Positions 40,301-46,030 of a stretch of 64,000 nt of DNA are shown piece by piece. Under the pieces are notes generated by a model. The model saw only the letters and a list, made by a program, of their open reading frames with translations, did no database searches and was not told the origin of the DNA. Each line of letters starts with the position of its first letter. The stretch's first letter is position 1. The stretch comes from Escherichia ruysiae. Its GTDB lineage: Bacteria; Pseudomonadota; Gammaproteobacteria; Enterobacterales; Enterobacteriaceae. The position numbers and the translations under genes are program-made. Location: positions 4,030,001-4,094,000 of the forward strand of contig NZ_JAVIWS010000001.1 of the NCBI RefSeq assembly GCF_031323975.1, in the 5' to 3' direction.

Positions 40301-41971
40301 ACCCGCACGGAATACGTTTATGACGCGGCAGACCAGCTGCTGGAAATCCGCTGCCGGCGGCACGACGCAGACGAAACCGGCGCGCCGGAGATAATCCGCT
40401 TCAGTTACGACAGACCAGGCCGGATGCTGAGCGAGGAGACGGCGCAGGGCGTCCTGACCCACCGGTACGACGAACTGGGCAACCGGACTGCCACCACGTT
40501 TCCGGACGGCAGAACGCAGCGGCATCTGTACTACGGCAGCGGTCATCTCCAGCAGATAAATCTGGACCGGGAAGTCATCAGCGAGTTCACGCGTGACAGC
40601 CTGCACCGGGAGGTACTCAGAAGCCAGGGGCGGCTGAGCACGCGGCAGCTTTATGACCCTGCCGGGCGGCTGAAACGTAAGGAGACCTGCAGCGGAATGC
40701 GCGGGGTGGTGCCGGAGACGTTCACGGACCGGCAGTACAGCTACAACGGTCAGGACGAACTGCTGAAGACACGGCACAGCCGGCGGGGCGAAACGGATTA
40801 CTTTTACGACAGCACGGGGCGCATCACGGCGTGCCGCCTGGAGGATGAGGGGTATCTGGCGAGCTGGCAGTACGACGCAGCGGGAAACCTGCTGGACCGG
40901 CGTGCGGGGGAAAGGGCCACGGCAGAAAACAGCGTGGTGCCGTTCAGCCGGCTGATGTCTTACCGTGGTGTGCACTACCGTTATGACGAATATGGCCGGA
41001 TGGTGGAAAAGCAGGGCCGGAGCGGAACGCAGAGTTACCGCTATGATGCGGAGCACCGGATGGTGGAGGCGAGGACAGCGCGGGGGACATACCGGTATGT
41101 GTACGATGCGCTGGGGAGGCGGACGGAAAAACAGCATATCAGCCATGACGGTAAAGCGTACAACCGGACAAAATTTTTATGGGACGGGATGCGGCTGGCG
41201 CAGGAGAGCAGGCCGGAAGGGAGCAGCAGCCTGTATATTTACAGTGCCCCGGGGAGTTATGAACCGCTGGCGCGGGTGGATAAGGCGGGCAAAGGGGAAC
41301 CGGCCCGGGTACTGTATTTTCACACGGATGTGAACGGCGCGCCGGAAGAGCTGACGGACAGCGACGGGAAAATCGTGTGGGAGACGGGATACCAGGTCTG
41401 GGGAAACACAATACAGGAGAAGGATCACGGCGGGGTGGAGCAGAGCCTGCGCTACCAGGGACAGTACCTCGACAGGGAAACGGGGCTGCACTACAATCTG
41501 CACAGGTACTATGATCCGGATGTCGGGCGGTTTACGCAGCCGGATCCGATAGGGTTGCTTGGTGGAATAAATCTCTACCAATACGCGCCGAATCCGTTGT
41601 CATGGATCGATCCGCTGGGGTTATTTGGTTGTGGTCCAAAAGCGCAACAACACATTCTTCATGGTGATGGTCCTGGTAGTGGTGGTCATATGTGGCCAGG
41701 TCAGCCAGGTAAAACGACTTTTCCTCAATCATGGGATGCGAAAAAGATTATTTCCGAAGTTGATGATATTGTGAATTCACCATCGACTAAATGGTATGCC
41801 CAGCAAGGAACTGGAGGCGCATTAACGAAAGCAGGAAAAGCTGCTAATTGGGTGGCATGGGAAGTCAGAGATGGAGTACGGATTCGAGTAGTTTTCCAAC
41901 CAGCCAAGGGAAGAATAGTTACTGCATTTCCTGATAGTGGATCGATTCCACCTTTACCGGGCGCAAAATGA
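37313..41971 (+). CDS. PAAR-domain Rhs polymorphic toxin with EndoU-like C-terminal tip
   Basis: This 1552-aa Rhs protein is likely a type VI secretion effector. Residues 1-90 hold an N-terminal motif and strongly hydrophobic helices, followed by a PAAR segment (GYILTGSGDTLINSKPAARA). A second PAAR-like stretch (~289-335) and the RHS/YD-repeat shell (~395-1430, starting near HPVNAATGAKY and rich in YDxxGR) come next. The core ends at residues 1409-1436 (DPIGLLGG ... DPLGL). The ~116-residue tip has EndoU-type features: HILHGDG with His1447/His1450, GGH with His1459, GKT, and a late TAFPDSG. These fit the bacterial EndoU RNase fold, so it probably cuts RNA. The core is GC-rich and the tip AT-rich, as for exchangeable tips. 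It replaces what K-12 calls rhsC. Confidence 0.88.
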   Translation: MEEAFWAARQGDALLHTSFMADVLGAVLEVAANVVIDALIVGAATVLAASAGVTLGCTAVVLIGFVAGVAMVYTGVTETVSEACSALADMLFPPQTEGYILTGSGDTLINSKPAARAAATAVSRQEIEAQEAQVKAEQEEAQRQEDARTFRDVAGEYLEMAGVIALAVNPVTGPVLMSRALSGQLSTEEGRAELVDGVTHFVSELWQPTVASAAPGSTPTPDDKIDCHKHPSSLTQLLAQKKAAFLDDPAGTVLNLFSPDGMLETAFQGVNAVIGSISNLFRDDDEPPAAEYIAEGARDVRINSQPAARSGARCTCEARVVNEPGDGAFVSPDVRIGGPLLVVRDIRSGRSQITLVATVALMFLRPGKMLSKIACFAAGVGMSMITQKAISALPHPVNAATGAKYLADDDDFDFSLPGHFPLDWQRVYSSRDERTDGMFGQGWSVMYEVSLERTPGNADENCMTFVSGMGRRLDMEAVLPGSGFYSPGEGLAVRRGEQGHWLISSDDGQFFLFEADPHHPQRQRLKMLGDRNSNCLNLYHDELGRITQISGEQRRPCIRLHYDLAAHPRRVTQIYQHFPDTAPLLLRRYSYDAAGQLTGVYDSTGHLLREFAYNDNHCMTLHRQPGGEGYYYQWGWYDGPDDAAWRVTGHHTDSGEQYRLAWNLAARRLCVTDGLGRTRYHQWDAQNQVTAYRDEAGQVMTFRWSDEERLLLGMTDAQGGRWRYVYDRQGHITETHDPMGRVSQTQWHPVWHEPETEVDAGGNSWRCEYDERGNLLAVTDPLQQSTRYQYDRHGQVVQITDARGGNKYLQWNEDGQLMRHTDCSGSQTAWFYDERTRLIRMTDAQSHSTRYGYDDSGHLVEVILADGRTARYQPDAAGRLVKYTSPAGQITRWQRDGQGRVRIRTDAAGRRTGFGYDAYGRLVTLTNENGESYRFRHDVLDRLAEQINPDCCRQAYRYNALNAVTEVVFTGDQGGEIRHRLMRDAAGRLTAKETAETRTEYVYDAADQLLEIRCRRHDADETGAPEIIRFSYDRPGRMLSEETAQGVLTHRYDELGNRTATTFPDGRTQRHLYYGSGHLQQINLDREVISEFTRDSLHREVLRSQGRLSTRQLYDPAGRLKRKETCSGMRGVVPETFTDRQYSYNGQDELLKTRHSRRGETDYFYDSTGRITACRLEDEGYLASWQYDAAGNLLDRRAGERATAENSVVPFSRLMSYRGVHYRYDEYGRMVEKQGRSGTQSYRYDAEHRMVEARTARGTYRYVYDALGRRTEKQHISHDGKAYNRTKFLWDGMRLAQESRPEGSSSLYIYSAPGSYEPLARVDKAGKGEPARVLYFHTDVNGAPEELTDSDGKIVWETGYQVWGNTIQEKDHGGVEQSLRYQGQYLDRETGLHYNLHRYYDPDVGRFTQPDPIGLLGGINLYQYAPNPLSWIDPLGLFGCGPKAQQHILHGDGPGSGGHMWPGQPGKTTFPQSWDAKKIISEVDDIVNSPSTKWYAQQGTGGALTKAGKAANWVAWEVRDGVRIRVVFQPAKGRIVTAFPDSGSIPPLPGAK

Positions 41972-42234
41972 TGACTACTACTACTGGTATAGAGTTAAAA
42001 GAATTTGGTGAAAATTTTCATGGCAGACTTTCTGAAGATGAACTGAATTATGCGTTGAGTTACATCGATTTTGGGGAAGAGCCATTAGCTTTTGAAATAT
42101 TATGTGATTATCTCTGCGAGAATGATCTTGTTATAACAAAGAGTGAATATGAGCATCTATGTACTTTTAATAATATCTTCAATAATTTGTTAGAACATGA
42201 TGTTGTTATTTATTTAAAAAAATTAGTTAAATAG
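41968..42234 (+). CDS. Probable immunity protein of the EndoU Rhs tip (MafI-like)
   Basis: An 88-aa acidic, AT-rich gene overlapping the rhs stop by 4 bases (ATGA). The pattern GRLSEDELNYALSYIDFGEEPLAFEILCDYL resembles the MafI family of immunity proteins, which are paired with EndoU-type MafB toxins in Neisseria and with Rhs/Cdi EndoU tips in enterobacteria. Position immediately after the toxin tip is the standard place for the cognate immunity gene. The alternative start at the next ATG changes only one residue. Confidence 0.8.
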   Translation: MMTTTTGIELKEFGENFHGRLSEDELNYALSYIDFGEEPLAFEILCDYLCENDLVITKSEYEHLCTFNNIFNNLLEHDVVIYLKKLVK

Positions 42235-42241
42235 TAATAAC

Positions 42242-42281
42242 GCCGGGTAAGAAATTAAATCTTCCCGGCTTTTTATTATTT
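42242..42281 (+). terminator. Terminator after the first immunity gene
   Basis: Stem GCCGGGTAAG/CTTCCCGGC (42242-42269) followed by TTTTTATTATTT. It lies between the immunity gene and the oppositely oriented symE-like gene. A near copy follows the second immunity gene at 43443. Confidence 0.85.
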
Positions 42282-42513
42282 AATGTTCGTTCAGCACACT
42301 AAACATCCCGTCACGCATCCCCTTAACTGCCTGTTTAACCTGATAAAGTTCCCTGCGCAGTTCCTGTACTTCGTTGTTATCCGCTAGCAGGATCAGGCAG
42401 CCTTCCGAGATCTTCACGGTAACGCCCGTGCCGATCTCAAATCCCGCTTCTCTCAGCCATTTGGCGCTGATTTTGATCACCCGCGTGTCACTGCGGTTGG
42501 GCAGATAGCCCAC
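42280..42513 (-). pseudogene. SymE-like protein, 5'-truncated (copy 1)
   Basis: A minus-strand frame of 77 codons from GTG 42513 reads VGYLPNRSDTRVIKISAKWLREAGF..., with the conserved WLREAGFEIGTGVTVKISEGCLILL block of SymE-family proteins (AbrB-like fold; E. coli SymE is an SOS-induced toxin of a type I system). The frame stays open upstream (about 20 more codons, including SKTQRHCTVGY), but no plausible ATG or ribosome binding site is seen, so the N-terminus is probably lost. It overlaps the terminator of the immunity gene on the opposite strand by a few bases. It is closely similar to copy 2 at 43479-43804. Confidence 0.7.
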
Positions 42514-42673
42514 GGTACAGTGGCGCTGTGTTTTGGAAATGATATTTTTATATTTAATCTGCTGATTAGATAGTAAAATTAACTTCGTGCAGATAGCTTA
42601 CTTTATCAGGGGGCGGCGGTAGCGTATGAACTATGACGTGATGGTTTTAGTGATTTATAGACGAAACTGATAG
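42514..42673. other. Spacer before the displaced Rhs tip
   Basis: AT-rich stretch of about 160 bases. It shares an ordered motif pair with the region upstream of the Eag chaperone gene (GGCGGTAGCGT at 42615, TAGTGATTT at 42648), which suggests it is leftover rhs-upstream sequence. I see no gene. Confidence 0.4.
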
Positions 42674-43111
42674 TACGATCCGGACTTCGATTAGATTGCG
42701 CGATTTGACCCGATAGGGCTAAGAGGCGGATTAAACCTCTACCAATATGCGCCTAATCCGCTGAAATATAGTGATCCACTCGGATTAAAAAAAGAGCTCT
42801 GTAATGGAACTACTCGTGTGCGGCATTATACTAATCGTAAGGGTTCAACCGAGATTGGTAAAACAGGTAAAATATTGGCAAAAGATAATAATAGAGTGTA
42901 TCTTGAACCGGCTAGTAAAAAACCATTAAGTCAAGTCGAAGTTGAAAGTAAATATCAAATAAAACCGGGCCGTGGACGTGATTATGTTGAAACTGATGTT
43001 CCAAATGAACAACTTGAATGGGTACCTAATCCACGATATCACACCGATGAATTGACTGCAAAAGGTGATATCACTCTTTCTGATAATGCAAAAATCACTA
43101 AACGGAAATAA
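42674..43111 (+). pseudogene. Displaced Rhs C-terminal tip (HYD1-type ADP-ribosyltransferase-like toxin)
   Basis: A frame without a start starts in rhs core sequence: YDPD..., a stop TAG at 42692, then without frame change RFDPIGLRGGLNLYQYAPNPLKYSDPLGL, the core/tip border of Rhs proteins. It continues into a new tip (KKELCNGTTRVRHYTNRKGSTEIGK...) and ends at 43111. The tip has HYT, VYLEPA and an acidic tail that resemble the HYD1-signature ADP-ribosyltransferase toxin family; this is a moderate-confidence assignment. The only late start is GTG 42818 inside the tip, so the segment is probably silent unless recombined onto an active rhs core. Confidence 0.75.
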
Positions 43112-43112
43112 T

Positions 43113-43436
43113 ATGCATAAAGATAATAAAAACATCATGTTAACTGGAGAGGAGGCATTGTCTGTTCTAAGTGAAATTAATTACTTGCTGATTTCTCTTA
43201 GAGACATAGCCCGGTATTATTATCATTCTCAAAGTGATGATAATATGATTAATAATGAAATTGCTTATTGCAAAGAAACCACTGGATTTATTGATAGAAA
43301 TAAAATAACTCATCGTCTTGCACATATAAGAATGATTATAACGGAGAAATTTAATAACGAACTAGGCGATGATGATATGGATGATATCGAAAGAGAAATG
43401 GAAAAAATAAAGTATTGGGAAAAACCAGGCGACTAA
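43113..43436 (+). CDS. Putative immunity protein for the displaced Rhs tip
   Basis: A 107-aa, AT-rich, mostly helical and charged protein (MHKDNKNIMLTGEEALSVL... EREMEKIKYWEKPGD). It begins 1 base after the stop of the displaced tip, the expected place for a cognate immunity gene. I do not recognise its family. The ATG at 43113 is preceded by AACGGAAATA, a weak ribosome binding site, suggesting coupling to the tip frame. An in-frame ATG at 43065 would lie inside the tip. Expression could still protect the cell from kin carrying this tip even though the local tip is silent. Confidence 0.65.
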   Translation: MHKDNKNIMLTGEEALSVLSEINYLLISLRDIARYYYHSQSDDNMINNEIAYCKETTGFIDRNKITHRLAHIRMIITEKFNNELGDDDMDDIEREMEKIKYWEKPGD

Positions 43437-43442
43437 AATAAA

Positions 43443-43480
43443 GCCGGGTGAGGAATTAAATCTCCCCGGCTTTTATTTTT
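43443..43480 (+). terminator. Terminator after the second immunity gene
   Basis: Stem GCCGGGTGAGG/TCCCCGGC (43443-43470) followed by TTTTATTTTT. It is a near copy of the hairpin at 42242, again placed between an immunity gene and an antisense symE-like gene. Confidence 0.85.
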
Positions 43481-43804
43481 ACGCTTCTTTCAATACACCG
43501 GATATCCCGACCTTCATTCCTTTAACCACCTGTTTAACCTGGTAAAGTTCCTTCCTCAGTTCCTGCACCTCGTTGCAGTCAGCGATCAGGATCAGGCACC
43601 CTTCCGAGATCTTCACCGTGACGCCCGTCCCGGTATCAAATCCCGCTTCAGCCAGTCGCCCTTAAGGTGCAGGCTGGGATGTTGTGAATAATACCGGGCT
43701 ATACCTGTTGTGCGCTCCTGGTGGCGGGTTCTGACATAGCCGACTTTATAGCGGCGCTGTGTTTTGGAAATGGTGACTTCTGGCGTAATATCGTGTTCAG
43801 CCAT
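43479..43804 (-). pseudogene. SymE-like protein with frameshift (copy 2)
   Basis: It starts at ATG 43804 (MAEHDITPEVTISKTQRRY KVGYVRTRH in two parts) and reads the SymE N-terminal pattern through HLKGDWLK. At about 43655 the frame breaks. In the shifted frame the family block resumes (EAGFDTGTGVTVKISEGCLIL..., ending KEA and TAA at 43481-43479). A small indel around GACTGGCTGAAGCGGGA explains it. The N-terminal part shows what copy 1 has lost. Intact SymE proteins are about 110 aa, so this gene was nearly full length before the frameshift. Confidence 0.78.
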
Positions 43805-44003
43805 GATTAACTACCTTGATTAGTTGCTTGTGGTGAGCGGTGATTAAGGGGGGGCAGCCCCAGGGAAAGATGACATAACGTTGTTTTTTGCACTAAATAA
43901 TTCGCACTATATATTCAATAATTGAGTAATTCCTTATTACTCAAAACTGTTTTTCACAGCTTATATATAATCAAATACTCCTTACATAAATAAGGAGAAC
44001 AAA

Positions 44004-44948
44004 ATGGTACTTAAAAAATGATGGAGCATATTTCTATTACCCCTGATTACAGACAAGCCTGGAAAGTGGAACATAATTTGTCAGATATTCTACTGTTGAC
44101 TATTTGTGCCGTCATTTTCGGGGCTGAAGGATAGGAAGATATAGAGGATTTTGGAGAAACACATCTCGATTTTTTGAAGCAATATGGTCATTTTAAAAAT
44201 GGCATCCCCGTTCACGATTCCATTGCCAGAGTTGGATCCTGTATCAGTCCTGCAAAATTTTAACTGGATGCGTGACTGCCATTCCTCAAATGATAAAGAC
44301 GTCATTGCAATTGATGGAAAAACGCTCCAGCACTCTTATGATAAGAGTCGCCGCAAGGGAGCGATTCATGTCATTAGTGCGTTCTCAACTACGCACAGTC
44401 TGAGCCCCTTTGGCAGATTAAGACGGATGAGAAATCCAATGAGATTACAGCTATTCCTGAACATCTTAACATGTTGGAGATTAAAGGGAAAATTATCACA
44501 ACTGATGTGATGGGTTGCCAGAAAGATATTGCAGAGAAGAAATCCGTCTTCATATTGTTTGCGATGTCCCTGATGAACTTATTGATTTTACGTTTGAATG
44601 GAAAGGACTGAAAAAATTATGCGTGGCAGTCTCCTTTCGGTCAATAATAGCAGAACAAAAGAAGGAGCCAGAAATAACGGTCAGATATTATATCAGTTCT
44701 GCTGATTTAACCGCAGAAAAGTTTGCGGCAGCGATTCGAAATCACTGGCACGTGGATGTGGTAATGAATGAAGACGACTGCAAAATAAGAAGAGGAAATA
44801 CAGCAGAATTATTTTCAGGGTTCAGGTATATCGCCATTAATATTTTGACGAAATATAAGGTATTCAGGCAGGGTTAAGACGTAAGACGCGAAAAGCAGCC
44901 ATGGACAGAGACTACATCGCATCAGTCCTTGCGGGAAGCGGGCTTTAG
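44004..44948 (+). pseudogene. Decayed H-repeat (ISAs1-family) transposase
   Basis: From ATG 44004 (after AAGGAGAACAAA) the translation follows the E. coli H-repeat protein (YbfD/YhhI type) only across frame changes and stops. An early stop follows MVLKK, then [32 protein letters not shown] sequence with a TAG, then [29 protein letters not shown]. An internal deletion joins GCQKDIAE directly to [16 protein letters not shown], losing the KGNQ region, and a small deletion removes about eight residues before [14 protein letters not shown]. It ends with VLAGSGL and TAG at 44946-44948. No functional transposase can be made. H-repeats commonly lie downstream of rhs genes. Confidence 0.88.
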
Positions 44949-45235
44949 TAATCTTGCTCTGGTTTTCAATTAAATACCAAAAATATGAAAGCGTGAAGGA
45001 TGAAAAATACCCAGAAATTCTGATTTATTATGGTATTAAAGGTTCGGGGATAAATAGAGTAGATGGATGATTTTTCTCATGTACAAAGGATGGGGGAGCT
45101 CGTGGTTTAGGTTTAATTTGCATGGCTGACGTTGGTGAAAGTCGCTATTTTAAATCTGCAAAAATATCTATGGATAAGAATAATTTGATTATAAAGATGA
45201 GTAATGTAGAAATAGTATTTAAGATAGCAAAGTGA
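44949..45235 (+). pseudogene. Unrecognised broken reading frame downstream of the H-repeat
   Basis: One frame reads ...FSIKYQKYESVKDEKYPEILIYYGIKGSGINRVDG, then a TGA at 45068, then FFSCTKDGGARGLGLICMADVGESRYFKSAKISMDK... to TGA at 45233-45235. The frame is unchanged across the stop and the sequence reads like a coherent, AT-rich small protein, perhaps the C-terminal part of an immunity-type or phage-like protein. There is no start codon with a ribosome binding site. I do not recognise the family. Confidence 0.45.
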
Positions 45236-45520
45236 ATATTTATTTTAACAGTATTTATGTTTTTTAAAAAGAGAAAAATGGTGTACGATTATTGGTTTAC
45301 AATACAATTAATAGTGAGATAATCAAGCATTGAGAACTGTTACTTCCTAAAAATAAAAAAGTACAAAAATTAATGCGGCTCGGAAAATAGTGGAATAATT
45401 CACGCTCAGATGAAGTTGATAATATTTTTACCAACAAAATGCTTCCCCGCAAAAACGCTGCCCCACAAATATCATTCTCCATCGTCTACACTTACTCCTG
45501 TAAACCGTTCAGGAGCAGTA
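45236..45520. other. Spacer before ybgA
   Basis: AT-rich stretch of about 285 bases marking the return from accessory to core sequence. It must hold the ybgA-phr promoter. No gene is supported; an in-frame upstream extension of ybgA (from 45410) has no ribosome binding site. Confidence 0.4.
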
Positions 45521-46030
45521 ATGAATCAGCAACGATTTGATGACAGCACCCTTATCCGCATTTTTGCTTTGCACGAGTTACACCGTCTTAAAGAGCGAGG
45601 CTTAACTCGCGCGGCGCTTTTCGATTATCACAGCCGCTATAAACTCGTATTTCTGGCTCATTCTCAGCCCGAGTACCGCAAGCTCGGCCCGTTCGTGGCA
45701 GATATTCACCAGTGGCATAATCTGGAGGAGTATTACAACCAGTATCGCCAGCGCGTAATTATTTTGCTTTCTCACCCCGCCAACCCGCGCGATCACACCA
45801 ACGTTTTGATGCACGTTCAGGGGTATTTTCGTCCCCATCTTGATTCCACAGAACGTCAGCAACTGGCGGCGCTTATCGACAGTTATCGATGTGGCGAGCA
45901 ACCGCTTCTTGCGCCGCTGATGCGTATCAAACACTATATGGCGCTTTATCCTAATGCCTGGCTTTCAGGGCAACGTTATTTCGAACTTTGGCCGCGTGTT
46001 ATTAACTTGCGCCATGCAGGAGTTTTATGA
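45521..46030 (+). CDS. ybgA: DUF1722 protein YbgA
   Basis: A 169-aa DUF1722 protein found next to or fused with photolyase-related genes in several bacteria; its biochemical function is not established. It starts at ATG 45521 (MNQQRFDDST) with AGGAGCAGTA upstream. Conserved stretches include HYSRYKLVFLAHS-type sequence (here DYHSRYKLVFLAHS), HPANPRDHTNVLMHVQGYF and PLMRIKHYM. Its stop overlaps the phr start by 4 bases (ATGA), so the two are coupled and probably functionally linked. Confidence 0.93.
   Translation: MNQQRFDDSTLIRIFALHELHRLKERGLTRAALFDYHSRYKLVFLAHSQPEYRKLGPFVADIHQWHNLEEYYNQYRQRVIILLSHPANPRDHTNVLMHVQGYFRPHLDSTERQQLAALIDSYRCGEQPLLAPLMRIKHYMALYPNAWLSGQRYFELWPRVINLRHAGVL

Noticed and set aside
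39062..41146. Long minus-strand open frame (694 codons) inside rhs
   Set aside because: It is antisense to the GC-rich rhs core; the repeated composition keeps the opposite strand open. The protein is low-complexity His/Arg/Val-rich with no ribosome binding site or recognisable domain.
42818..43111. Free-standing 97-codon protein starting at GTG 42818
   Set aside because: The frame is continuous with rhs core sequence upstream (from 42695), so this is part of a displaced Rhs tip, not an independent gene with its own start.
44184..44877. Two separate open frames (108 and 120 codons) as independent genes
   Set aside because: Both are pieces of one H-repeat transposase in different frames, separated by frameshifts and a deletion.
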